A DNA stretch of 33,088 nucleotides from Thermoplasma sp. Lineage in GTDB: Archaea > Thermoplasmatota > Thermoplasmata > Thermoplasmatales > Thermoplasmataceae. Shown piece after piece: positions 9,230 to 17,174 of this stretch (positions are counted from its first letter, which is position 1; every line of letters begins with the position of its first letter). The notes beneath the pieces are model-generated. The model was not told the DNA's origin, ran no database searches, and worked only from the letters and a program-made list of their open reading frames with translations. The translations under genes were made by a program, and so were the position numbers. Location: positions 1-33,088 of the forward strand of contig NZ_JAGDXM010000054.1 of the NCBI RefSeq assembly GCF_023256435.1, written 5' to 3'.

Positions 9230-10239
9230 TGGAAGAATATGAAATACTGAGGAATACCGTCAGAGAATTTTCCAGCAAGGAGATCGAAGCGGTGTCCAAG
9301 GATATAGAGATAAACGGCATACCGAGATCTCTGAAGGAGAAGATAGCGGCTCAGGGCTTTCTGGGTGCAACCCTTCCCGCTGAAAAGGGAGGATCAGGAC
9401 TAGACGAGAAAGGGTATATGATAATACTGGAGGAGACCGCGAAGGCATCCCCCTCAGTGTCGATGTGGATATTCCTCACAAACCTGTACCTGAAGATCCA
9501 TCCGGACGCCAACGGCAAGCAGGACATATTATCCGGTAAGATCGATGTGACCGTCGATCTTTCTCCATACTATCTGCGCAGCAAAGCACAGCCTTTGAAG
9601 GTGGCGGGCGGCAAGATAAGCGGAAAGCGTGCGAACGTTATTAATGGAACGGCTTCGTCGATAATAGTCAGCGATGGAAGCAGCATATATGCGGTCGGAT
9701 CCGGCATGCACGCTGTTAACAAGAACCATCTCGGCCTGCGCGGTATGGATCTTTCCGATGTTGATTTCGATTCGTCCACTTACGAGAAGGTTGGTTCAGA
9801 GGAGAAGCTCAGGACAGAACTGAAAAACTCTGACGGCGAGATAGCGGCCATCTTTCTTGGAGTTGCCGATGGAACAATGGCCAAGGCAGCGGACTATTCC
9901 AAGGTGAGGACCGCATTCGATCACCCGCTTAAGGATTACACCCCCATCTTCGATGAGATCGTAGCCGCAAGGACGCAGATAGAACTGATAAGGTACTATC
10001 TTTACGGAAACCAGGGCGAATATGCAAAGGCCTTGAGCAAGATAAAGGCCAAGGAGATTGCACTTCTGGCTACGAGAAGCTCATTGCAGATACACGGCGG
10101 CTACGGATACATACACGACTTCGGGATAGAGAAGTACTATAGAGACGCAATGGCTTTGGCAGTCTACTTTGGCGACGATTCATGGGAGAACGGGATCATC
10201 TCTGAGGTGGTGATAGGAGAGAGAGGAGGAATAATTTAA
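9226..10239 (+). CDS. Acyl-CoA dehydrogenase-like, divergent partner subunit
   Basis: A 337-residue acyl-CoA dehydrogenase homologue that is ~40 residues short of the family norm. The N-terminal helical domain is recognisable (GFLGATLPAEKGGSGLD, then YMIILEETAKASPSVSMW), as is the C-terminal helix bundle (SSLQIHGGYGYIHDFGIEKYY cut at RDAMAL). However, the middle beta-domain is reduced: no TEPxxGSD or KxxITNG motif is visible. The C-terminal EGT triplet with the usual base is replaced by FGDDSWENG. It therefore probably cannot act alone and is best read as the non-catalytic or FAD-sharing half of a mixed tetramer with the gene before it. SD-like GGTGGGTGAT (9211-9220) precedes the ATG pair at 9226/9229; either ATG is possible. 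The heteromer idea is inference. Confidence 0.82.
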   Translation: MMEEYEILRNTVREFSSKEIEAVSKDIEINGIPRSLKEKIAAQGFLGATLPAEKGGSGLDEKGYMIILEETAKASPSVSMWIFLTNLYLKIHPDANGKQDILSGKIDVTVDLSPYYLRSKAQPLKVAGGKISGKRANVINGTASSIIVSDGSSIYAVGSGMHAVNKNHLGLRGMDLSDVDFDSSTYEKVGSEEKLRTELKNSDGEIAAIFLGVADGTMAKAADYSKVRTAFDHPLKDYTPIFDEIVAARTQIELIRYYLYGNQGEYAKALSKIKAKEIALLATRSSLQIHGGYGYIHDFGIEKYYRDAMALAVYFGDDSWENGIISEVVIGERGGII

Positions 10240-10257
10240 GATAATTATATTTTATTT

Positions 10258-10656
10258 TTATCTATATATATAATATGTACCCATGGATTTTGAGCAGAGG
10301 TCTCCCTTTCCGTCTATAGCCTCCACATCGACATACGCTATATTCTTCCCTATTCGCACCATGTTGCTTCTGAATACCACCGGCCCTATGCCTATAGGCC
10401 TTATGAACTCCGTGCTGAAGTTCACGGTAACCTGATTTATCACCGATCCATAGGTCAGAACTGTGAGTCCGCCAACTGCGTCTGAGATCGCCATTATGGC
10501 GCCGCCGTTCATGATGTTGCCTATACGCATGAGATTTTCTCTCAACGGTACGCTTATCTCTATGGATCCTTCCCTGATGTAAGATACTTCAAACTCTATA
10601 TTCTTGAGGAATCCATCCATGGCGAATATCTTCTTGAGGTCTTCACCATCAAACAT
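10258..10656 (-). CDS. Hotdog-fold acyl-CoA thioesterase (PaaI-like)
   Basis: A 132-residue single hotdog domain of typical PaaI/YbaW-class size. The hallmark stretch is GNIMNGGAIMAISDAVGGLT (46-65): a helix opening with NGG and carrying Asp59, which corresponds to the catalytic acid of PaaI-type enzymes. Asn50 sits where many family members have His. Then come QVTVNFSTEFIRPI and a final strand. It likely hydrolyses acyl- or phenylacetyl-type CoA esters, freeing CoA when intermediates stall. It stands alone on the minus strand, convergent with the dehydrogenase pair (18-nt T-rich gap) and divergent from the acyl-CoA synthetase. GGAG sits about 6 nt before the ATG. The substrate is unknown. 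Confidence 0.85.
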   Translation of the reverse strand: MFDGEDLKKIFAMDGFLKNIEFEVSYIREGSIEISVPLRENLMRIGNIMNGGAIMAISDAVGGLTVLTYGSVINQVTVNFSTEFIRPIGIGPVVFRSNMVRIGKNIAYVDVEAIDGKGDLCSKSMGTYYIYR

Positions 10657-10794
10657 TGCTCCTGTATTCTTTGATTCAATAAAGCTTTATGATCTCATTA
10701 TCGCATATCTTTTTTGAAAACAAATATCTTATTTCTGGATATCTAAACATGTGATTTTTTCTACATACAGTCACAGAAAATATATTATCATCAA

Positions 10795-11721
10795 ATGCAA
10801 TATAAAGATATGGAATATAGATACGAACTCACCATAGATAAGCTTCTCCAGAGCGGTGTATCATCAAACCCTGCACAGAAGATAAATTATACAGGACGAA
10901 GGGAATTCACCTTCGAGGAATTCAGCAAAAGGGTCGAAAAACTCGCAAAGGCCCTCATCTCAATAGGGGTGAAGAAAGGGGACAGAGTTGCAGTCATCGA
11001 TTGGGATACATATGTTTATCTCGAGGCGTATTTCGCCGTTCCGATGGTGGGTGCTGTTCTCCATACGGTGAATGTTAGGTATCCGCAGGATCTCATATAC
11101 TACACGATGGATCATGCCGAGGACAAATACGTCATCGTGAGGGATGAATTTGTTCCCATCCTATCCAAGAACAGGGAGGCGTTCTATTTCATAAAGGGCT
11201 GGATAGTGTATTCCGAGACAGGCCAGATCCCTGATTCGCTCTCTCCAAAGTACGTCTACGAGGATCTCATGAAGGATTCCTATTCCGATATAGAACTTCC
11301 GCAAATATCGGAAAACGATCTGGCCACAACCTTTTACACCTCCGGCACAACCGGTATACCCAAGGGGGTTCAGTTCACTCACAGGCAGATTGTGCTCCAT
11401 TCTATTTCATCTGGTCTAGCTCTGGGTGATGACCCAATAAACCTAACCTCTAGAGATACCATAATGCCGCTTGTTCCCATGTTCCACGTGCATGCATGTG
11501 GCGTACCATACATGTCCATACTGGCCGGAAGGAGATACGTACTTCCTGGAAGGTACGATTTCGATCATATAATCGATCTAATCGACAAGTACAATGTGAG
11601 CGTAATAGCAATGGTACCTTCGATCCTCTATCTCATCGTCACGAATCCGAACGTGAAGAAGATAGCAGGACGCGGAATAAGAGCCATTGTCGGCGGCGGT
11701 GCCCTGCCAGAAGGTAGATGA
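10795..11721 (+). pseudogene. Acyl-CoA synthetase (AMP-forming), 5' part of a broken gene
   Basis: The frame encodes the N-terminal ~307 residues of an ANL-superfamily fatty acyl-CoA ligase, which activates free fatty acids to acyl-AMP and then acyl-CoA. Visible are the N-domain, the ATP-binding A3 loop FYTSGTTGIPKGVQFTHR, MVPSILYLI, and the end of the large domain VGGGALPEG, where the frame abruptly meets TGA. Homologues continue here for about 60 residues through the A5 motif (YGxTE); these are missing, and the frame resumes out of phase in the following entry. A TATA-like box around 10778-10786 suits a leaderless start at the in-frame ATG 10810 slightly better than the ATG at 10795. It could still make a truncated protein, but adenylation activity is unlikely. 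Confidence 0.8.
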
Positions 11722-12220
11722 CAAGATGAACGATGTCCCGAAGGACGAGAAGACCATAGGTGAGATCGTTGTAAGATCCCCATGGCTCACCAGCGTATAC
11801 GTTAAGAACAACGAAGGCACTGAATCATTATGGCGTGGAGGCTGGATGCACACTGGCGATCTTGCTGTGATGGATGAATATGGATACATACGCATCGTTG
11901 ACAGGGAGAAGGATGCCGTCAAATCGGGCGGTGAATTCATACCATCGCTCGTACTTGAAGACGCCATAAGTTCTTGTCCTGGCGTGATTGAAAATGCGGT
12001 TGTTGGAAAACCGGATGAGAAATGGGGTGAGAGACCCGTGGCATTCTACACAGGAACGGCAAAGCCAGACGATATCAGAAAGCACCTCCTTGACATGGTC
12101 AATGCAGGTAGGATCGCCAAGTTCTGGATCCCTGATGATTTTATAAATGTGAAGGAGTTTGCCAAGACAAGCACGGGAAAGATAGATAAAAAGGTTCTAA
12201 GGGAAATGATTAAAAAATGA
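11687..12220 (+). pseudogene. Acyl-CoA synthetase (AMP-forming), 3' part of a broken gene
   Basis: The +1-shifted frame carries the rest of the ligase. True homology begins near 11711 with KVDDKMNDVPKDEKTIGEI, then SPWLTSVYVKN, the A7 motif HTGDLA, the A8 hinge YGYIRIVDREKDAVKSGGEF and the A10 lysine loop KTSTGKIDKK. The ~8 codons before 11711 are just the other part's sequence read in the wrong frame. An ATG at 11726 could in principle restart translation. Retained parts sum to about 475 residues against roughly 540 in intact relatives, so bases encoding ~60 residues, including A5, are gone and the phase is lost. It ends exactly where the convergent dehydrogenase/hydratase gene ends. Confidence 0.8.
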
Positions 12221-12230
12221 TCATTTTCCC
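12201..12230. terminator. Palindromic convergent-end structure, possible two-way terminator
   Basis: The two convergent stop codons abut (12218-12220 and 12221-12223) inside the perfect palindrome AAAATGATCATTTT (12214-12227). A second pairing joins GGGAAATGA (12201-12209) with TCATTTTCCC (12221-12230) with one bulged base and an 11-nt loop. A-rich on one side and T-rich on the other, it could help end transcripts from both directions. No experimental support. Confidence 0.35.
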
Positions 12231-14191
12231 TGATAGTTTGGTTTTCTCTTGCCAAGAAATGCCGATATGCCTTCCTTGAGATCCTCTGTTCCGTAGAGAA
12301 GCCCCATAGAGATGGCTTCCATCTCAAGGCCATCATCCAGCGAGGTATTCGTGCTCCTCAACACGAGCCTCTTTGCCAGAGCGGCCGATATTGGCGCTAC
12401 CCTTTCTGCAATTGTCTGCGCAAGATTCAGCGTATCGGAATCTATGGTGTCCTTGCTGAAGACCTTCGATACTATGCCCATATCGTAAGCCTCCTTTCCG
12501 GTGAACCTCTCGCCTGTCAGCACGTAATATGCTGCTCTGGACTGACCCACCGCACGTGAGAGCCTCTGTGTGCCTCCCCATCCAGGAACTAGGCCAAGCG
12601 TAACCTCAGGGAAGCCTATCTGTACATCTTCAGTTGCAACTCTTATGTCACAAGCAAGCGCCATCTCAAAGCCACCACCTAGCGTGTAGCCCTTCATCTC
12701 CGCTATTGTCACCTTTGGTATCTCGCTGAGCAGTTTGAACACGCGCTCACCACGTCTGGAAAATTCCATGAAGTCAAAGGTGCTGTTGAAGAATGAATCG
12801 AGCTGTGCTCCTGCAGAGAATACGGATCCGTTCCCCGTAACGATGATTACGCTGATGTCGCGGCTGTTCCAGAGATCGTTCAGGGCTTTCTCCAGTCCAT
12901 CCATGACTGCTGCATTGATCAGGTTGTTTTTAGTATTGTTTATGCGGAGGACGGCTATCTTACCTTTGATTTCAGTTATCACCGGATCGCTTGAAGAAAC
13001 GTATGAAGCCTCCTCCTTCTTCTCCTCTGCCTTAGGAGCGACCTGCATGGATATCACCGACTTCAATTTGCCCTCGGCTATTGACTTTGCAGGCTTGAAT
13101 ATCTCAACCCCAAACTTCTGATATAGCGATTCCAGCTTCGCTTTGACCTCAGCGTTCGTCAGGCCCTTTGCCACCGTTATGGGACCGAAAGGCCTGTTCA
13201 TGCCCAGCTTAACACCCGTCTCTATGTCGTCCGGTGAAGCGACCCCGTCCTCTATGATTTTGACAGCCTCGTTTATCTCAAGAGCGAATATGTCCATGAG
13301 TTCTACGGCCTTTGTGGGCTTGGCCTCAGGTATCTGAGCCTTTCCGTTCACCCACCTGTAGAAGCCCTCGCCTGTCTTCAACCCAAGCTTCTTCTCATTG
13401 AACAGCTTGGTGTACACTTGGCACTTGGAATAATCAGGAGAAAGCTCCTTTGCGTAGTACTGGAGCGAATGATACACTGTGTCTATGCCTACATAGTCCA
13501 TGAGCTCGTATGGCCCCATGGGAAGACCCTGGGATCTAGCGAACCTGTCAACCTCTTCAGGTTTCGCCAGCCCCTTATCTATAACCAGGCAGAAGTACAG
13601 TGATTCCGGCGCATTGATCCTGTTTACAACAAAACCAGGCGTGTCCTTGTACACCTTTATTGGCGTCTTCCCGATCTTCTTTGAGAATTCGAACACGGAA
13701 TCGAAGACCTCGTCCTCAGTGTACTGGCTTCTTATTACCTCCACTAACTTCAGCACGACCGGTGGATTGAAGAAGTGCATGCCGACGACCTTACCCTTCT
13801 TCTTTATGCCTTCAGCTATCTCTGTGAGCCTTATGTTGGATGTATTTGTTGCGAGTATTGCATTATCCTTGGTGCTCTTATCCAGCTGATCGAAGACGCT
13901 CCTCTTTATCTCTAGTACCTCAGGAACGGCTTCTATGACTAGATCCGCATCCTTGACCGATTCAGGTATCTGTGTGAAGTAATGTATCCTGGAGAGCACC
14001 TCTTCCTTGTTTTTCAGCTTGCCAGAATTTACCAGCCTGTCCAGGCTTGCGCTTATGGATGCCTTCGCCTTGTTCAGAACCTCCTCGGATACGTCCTCAA
14101 GGTTGACGTCCAGGCCCGCCAGAGCAATAACCTCAGCTATTCCGTGCCCCATTATTCCGGATCCTATCACAGTTACGTTCTTTATCTCCAT
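12221..14191 (-). CDS. Fused 3-hydroxyacyl-CoA dehydrogenase / enoyl-CoA hydratase
   Basis: A 656-residue bifunctional enzyme for hydration of enoyl-CoA and NAD+-dependent oxidation of the 3-hydroxyacyl-CoA. The N-terminal Rossmann domain has VIGSGIMGHGIAEV (8-21), and the dehydrogenase dyad His139 (VGMHFFNPP) and Glu151. Two helical dehydrogenase C-domains follow (about 185-280 and 295-365), then a charged linker (about 385-400). The crotonase domain (about 405-656) has the oxyanion segment SAGAQLD (459-465) and GYTLGGGFEMALACDIR, with the acid/base Glu509 and Glu529 of the hydratase both present. Order dehydrogenase-hydratase is the archaeal arrangement, reverse of bacterial FadB. It lies 4 nt after SCP2 in one transcript. 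Chain length handled is not evident. Confidence 0.95.
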   Translation of the reverse strand: MEIKNVTVIGSGIMGHGIAEVIALAGLDVNLEDVSEEVLNKAKASISASLDRLVNSGKLKNKEEVLSRIHYFTQIPESVKDADLVIEAVPEVLEIKRSVFDQLDKSTKDNAILATNTSNIRLTEIAEGIKKKGKVVGMHFFNPPVVLKLVEVIRSQYTEDEVFDSVFEFSKKIGKTPIKVYKDTPGFVVNRINAPESLYFCLVIDKGLAKPEEVDRFARSQGLPMGPYELMDYVGIDTVYHSLQYYAKELSPDYSKCQVYTKLFNEKKLGLKTGEGFYRWVNGKAQIPEAKPTKAVELMDIFALEINEAVKIIEDGVASPDDIETGVKLGMNRPFGPITVAKGLTNAEVKAKLESLYQKFGVEIFKPAKSIAEGKLKSVISMQVAPKAEEKKEEASYVSSSDPVITEIKGKIAVLRINNTKNNLINAAVMDGLEKALNDLWNSRDISVIIVTGNGSVFSAGAQLDSFFNSTFDFMEFSRRGERVFKLLSEIPKVTIAEMKGYTLGGGFEMALACDIRVATEDVQIGFPEVTLGLVPGWGGTQRLSRAVGQSRAAYYVLTGERFTGKEAYDMGIVSKVFSKDTIDSDTLNLAQTIAERVAPISAALAKRLVLRSTNTSLDDGLEMEAISMGLLYGTEDLKEGISAFLGKRKPNYQGK

Positions 14192-14195
14192 GATC

Positions 14196-14522
14196 TCACT
14201 TCGCCTTGCCCAGTACTGTAATCATCTTCTGCACGAAGAACAGGTCTCCAGAAACCGTGACCTTACCGCCCATGAAGGCAGAAAACGCATTTAGCTTCCC
14301 GGTTATTATATCGCTGAGCACCTGATCCGTGCATTTCACCGTAGCATCAGCCTTCTCTGCCTTTCCATCCGCGATGGATATTTTGCCGTTTCCAATTACG
14401 ATCTGGAACGGACTGGCATCCGTGAGATCGATGTTGACGATCTTGCTGGATTTAGCGATATCCGACATGTCCTTTTCCGGAACCTTCACTATCATCTTAT
14501 CTATGAGATCCTTTGAACCCAT
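14196..14522 (-). CDS. SCP2-like lipid/acyl-CoA carrier protein
   Basis: A 108-residue single SCP2 domain, normal for the family. The diagnostic half is KADATVKCTDQVLSDIITG, then KLNAFSAFMGGKVTVSGDL and a final amphipathic helix. Such domains bind acyl chains or acyl-CoA in a hydrophobic tunnel and pass them between enzymes or membranes. It is the leader gene of a two-gene unit with the dehydrogenase/hydratase, so a role in feeding or holding long acyl-CoAs is a reasonable inference. The frame extends to an ATG at 14546, but a TATA box at 14545-14552 overlaps that start and lies 26 nt before the ATG at 14522, which is chosen. Confidence 0.88.
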   Translation of the reverse strand: MGSKDLIDKMIVKVPEKDMSDIAKSSKIVNIDLTDASPFQIVIGNGKISIADGKAEKADATVKCTDQVLSDIITGKLNAFSAFMGGKVTVSGDLFFVQKMITVLGKAK

Positions 14523-14544
14523 ATTTATGTATAGAGCCAGACCC

Positions 14545-14552
14545 AATATAAT
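14545..14552 (-). promoter_or_regulatory. TATA box for the SCP2 / beta-oxidation operon
   Basis: Minus-strand ATTATATT, centred about 26 nt before the ATG at 14522. This predicts a leaderless transcript for SCP2 followed by the dehydrogenase/hydratase. Confidence 0.6.
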
Positions 14553-14709
14553 TTTTTACGTTTAAATATCATGAACAGGAATTTACGATCTTTTTATTCA
14601 GAATATACAGATTATAAATTTCAAGATATATAATTCTTATTTCTATTTCGGAGCTCCAGTTTATATGTTAAAACATCTAAAAATTAGTCATTTTGCAAGG
14701 TTAGAGGTC

Positions 14710-15240
14710 TCATTCCTCATAGTCGCAGGAGGGGTTGGAACATCTGAAGACCTTTATCTCGCCTTTCTCATTGTAAACTGGTTCTAGAACACCTATGCCG
14801 CATTTGGGACATATGTGCTGATAATCCTTTGTACGATGCGAAAGCAGGATGTCCGTGATCGATGCTCTGGACAGATATCTTGACAGATCGGTCAGCGTGA
14901 CTATTCCAACAACCTTTCCAGAGTCGTCAACAACTGCGCATCTCTCGAGACCGTTTTCACTAAGATAGGCTGCCACATCCTTAACATCGTAGTCATTTTT
15001 CACCTTAGGTATCGGCTTTCTCATGACGAGTTTGACTGGAACTTCATCTGGCTTCCTGTTCCTCGGTATGAAGCGTTTTATTATGCTGCGTTCACTCAAT
15101 AATCCCACGTCATTGCCATTGTCGTCTTTAACGACTAGGCCGTAGAGATGGTTTTCATTCATTATCTTCACTGCATCGAATACCGTAGCGTTCCAGTTGA
15201 CCGTTTTGAAATTTGAATTCATTATCTTCTCCACTTTCAT
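14710..15240 (-). CDS. CBS-domain pair with C-terminal zinc-ribbon
   Basis: A 176-residue protein with two CBS domains (about 1-60 and 70-130; VGLLSERSIIKRF and VGIVTLTDLSRYL close each repeat) and a C-terminal metal-binding ribbon. The ribbon has CPKC (144-147) and C-x4-C (167, 172) in HICPKCGIGVLEPVYNEKG and then CSNPSC. CBS pairs (Bateman modules) bind adenine nucleotides or related ligands and act as sensors; the ribbon is rubredoxin-like. I believe this is the T. acidophilum protein whose crystal structure founded the CBS/Zn-ribbon family, but this is from memory. Its partner and ligand in the cell are unknown. It is divergent from the radical SAM gene, and the TATA box at 15260-15272 suits a leaderless start. 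Confidence 0.93.
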   Translation of the reverse strand: MKVEKIMNSNFKTVNWNATVFDAVKIMNENHLYGLVVKDDNGNDVGLLSERSIIKRFIPRNRKPDEVPVKLVMRKPIPKVKNDYDVKDVAAYLSENGLERCAVVDDSGKVVGIVTLTDLSRYLSRASITDILLSHRTKDYQHICPKCGIGVLEPVYNEKGEIKVFRCSNPSCDYEE

Positions 15241-15259
15241 AGGCTAGCGATGTTATGAT

Positions 15260-15272
15260 TAAATATAATATT
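15260..15272 (-). promoter_or_regulatory. TATA box for the CBS/zinc-ribbon gene
   Basis: The AT-rich element (plus-strand TAAATATAATATT) is centred about 26 nt before the ATG at 15240. Confidence 0.5.
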
Positions 15273-15359
15273 TTTCAATTAAAAATAAACGGATATTTCA
15301 TAGTGAAAAAATTTCCAGACTGTCAGACAATACAATTTTTATCAGTTTTTGGAGGAAAA

Positions 15360-15370
15360 GTTTATGAATA
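15360..15370 (+). promoter_or_regulatory. TATA-like box for the B12-type radical SAM gene
   Basis: GTTTATGAATA lies about 30 nt before the ATG at 15396, predicting a transcript start close to that ATG. A short frame beginning at ATG 15364 and ending in TGA across the 15396 start would not be transcribed in that case. Confidence 0.4.
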
Positions 15371-15395
15371 AAGAGAGTCTACATATGAAGATAAA

Positions 15396-17072
15396 ATGAC
15401 CAGATTCGTGCTCGTATCTGACACCACACTTAGTTATGAATACAGACATTTTCCACTGCTGGACTTTCTACCATGTGCCCCTGGAAAAGCGATACCCGGG
15501 CCAATATACCGCTTTCTGAAAGGCCCAGAACCTCCCAATGTCAATGGTATAGTGAAGTATGCACCATACGCCATAAGGAAGATAGAGGCGTCACTTGTCA
15601 GAGCTTTCGGAAGAGACAGCGTAGTGGTCGTCGATGAGGATTATCTGGGCGAATACGTTGACGAGAAGACGGAAGTGATAGGAGTATCCACCATGGATCC
15701 GCTTGGCCTTGGACCAACAACGATGTCCTATTATGCGCTGTTTGGAGGAGATCTGGACGCCTGGGTCAGACGCGAATGGGACAGCCTTATGGAAAAGGTT
15801 AACAAGGCGAGGGAGGGCAAGAAAGCCAAGCTGATAGTCGGAGGCCCTGGAGTATGGGAATTCACCATATTGAGGGATGAGATCGACAAGTACAAGGTGG
15901 ATTACTATGTGCAGGGAGAGACGGACGATGTTGTTGCAGAGCTTTTCAGGCAGGTAGCCGAAGACAACATCGATAAGCAGATGTTCTTCAATGGATACAT
16001 GAGCTATGATGAGAATTTCCATAAGGTATTGAAGAAGGACGAAAAATTCCTAGCAAGGGGAATAACACAGTCAGCATATCCAAGGCTTGAGGATATACCG
16101 GAGATTATAAACCCATCCATGAAGGGCATGGTTGAGGTGATGCGTGGATGCGGAGTAGGCTGCGATTTCTGCGAAGTCACGCTCAGACCGTTAAGATACA
16201 TGCCGCTGAACATGATCGTGGATGAGATAAAGATCAACGTTGCAGGAGGCGTAGATAACGCTTGGCTGCATTCTGACGAAATATTTGGTTACAAGCATGG
16301 CCATTTCTTTGAGCCAAACGAAGAAGCGCTGAGCGAACTGTTCTCCACAGTTATGAGTGTTCCAGGCGTTAAAACCTCAAATCCAACCCACGGAAGAATA
16401 TCCATACCGGCAGGATACCCGGAGATGATGGAGAAATTCTCAAAGATACTCAAGGCTGGCCCTAGGAACTGGATAGGTATTCAAACTGGACTTGAAACCG
16501 GCAGCGAAGAGCTGGCAAAGAAGCATATGCCCAACAAGACGCTTCCGCTTAGGATAGGCGTAGACGGATCCTGGCAGGATATCGTATGGCAGGGAGTGGC
16601 TGTTGAGACCAAGTATTACTGGAGATCTGCTTTCACCATACAGGTTGGGCAGGAGGGTGAAACGCCTGAGGATCTCTGGGACACGATCGCGCTGATCAAC
16701 AAGCTCAGCAACTCCTATGTTGACGGCCGTCCATTCGAGTTCACCGTGACTCCGCTCGTTAACGTGCCACTGGGAAGGATCAAATCGAAGAAATTTAATA
16801 CCAGCATGCTGGATGTGAATGGCCTGGCAGTCTATTACGCATCCTACAGGCATCTTGCCAAGATGGCGGCAAGAGACGGATTCAAGGATGCCCATGGCAA
16901 CGCTTTCCTGAAGCTTGCCACCGGCGGCCTCATCTCCTTCGGAGGAAGGCTGATGATGGACTTCATAGAGAAGAAGGCCCAGAAAGCAGGCGTGGACATA
17001 GATAAGGTAAAGAGATGGGGCGTGGAAGGAACTGATGAGATAACTTCTCTGGCACAGTTCGCCAGAGCCTGA
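15396..17072 (+). CDS. B12-binding-type radical SAM protein, unknown substrate
   Basis: A 558-residue protein. Residues ~1-200 include a Rossmann-like segment typical of cobalamin-binding domains fused to radical SAM enzymes: VIGVSTMDPLGLGPTT (94-109), LIVGGPGVWEF (146-156) and YYVQGETDD (170-178). The DxHxxG motif is absent, as in many class B methylase-like members. The radical SAM core follows, with the [4Fe-4S] ligands Cys252, Cys256 and Cys259 in RGCGVGCDFCEVTLRP (CxxxCxxC). A C-terminal region of ~150 residues has no motif I know. Such enzymes methylate or join unactivated carbons; size and architecture resemble the archaeal GDGT ring synthases that build cyclopentane rings in tetraether lipids, which Thermoplasma makes. 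That is inference; only the superfamily call is firm. Divergent from the CBS/Zn-ribbon gene. Confidence 0.88.
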   Translation: MTRFVLVSDTTLSYEYRHFPLLDFLPCAPGKAIPGPIYRFLKGPEPPNVNGIVKYAPYAIRKIEASLVRAFGRDSVVVVDEDYLGEYVDEKTEVIGVSTMDPLGLGPTTMSYYALFGGDLDAWVRREWDSLMEKVNKAREGKKAKLIVGGPGVWEFTILRDEIDKYKVDYYVQGETDDVVAELFRQVAEDNIDKQMFFNGYMSYDENFHKVLKKDEKFLARGITQSAYPRLEDIPEIINPSMKGMVEVMRGCGVGCDFCEVTLRPLRYMPLNMIVDEIKINVAGGVDNAWLHSDEIFGYKHGHFFEPNEEALSELFSTVMSVPGVKTSNPTHGRISIPAGYPEMMEKFSKILKAGPRNWIGIQTGLETGSEELAKKHMPNKTLPLRIGVDGSWQDIVWQGVAVETKYYWRSAFTIQVGQEGETPEDLWDTIALINKLSNSYVDGRPFEFTVTPLVNVPLGRIKSKKFNTSMLDVNGLAVYYASYRHLAKMAARDGFKDAHGNAFLKLATGGLISFGGRLMMDFIEKKAQKAGVDIDKVKRWGVEGTDEITSLAQFARA

Positions 17073-17174
17073 ACCTACCACCATATTTTATCAATTTTTT
17101 GTAAGGTGGCTTTTGCCTTAGATGTTGCAACTGATATACTGAAAACTTTTTCATATATGCGGAAATAGAGACGC

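Noticed and set aside
14650-14675. GGAGCTCC palindrome and ATGTT/AACAT repeat downstream of the CBS gene
   Set aside because: Short and common by chance; no T-run placed to make a convincing terminator on the relevant strand.
15364-15399. Short upstream frame overlapping the B12-type radical SAM start (ATGA)
   Set aside because: The predicted transcript start lies near 15392, after this frame's ATG, and no SD precedes it.
16440-17084. 214-codon minus-strand frame opposite the radical SAM gene
   Set aside because: A shadow of the strongly supported plus-strand gene; no family features or promoter.
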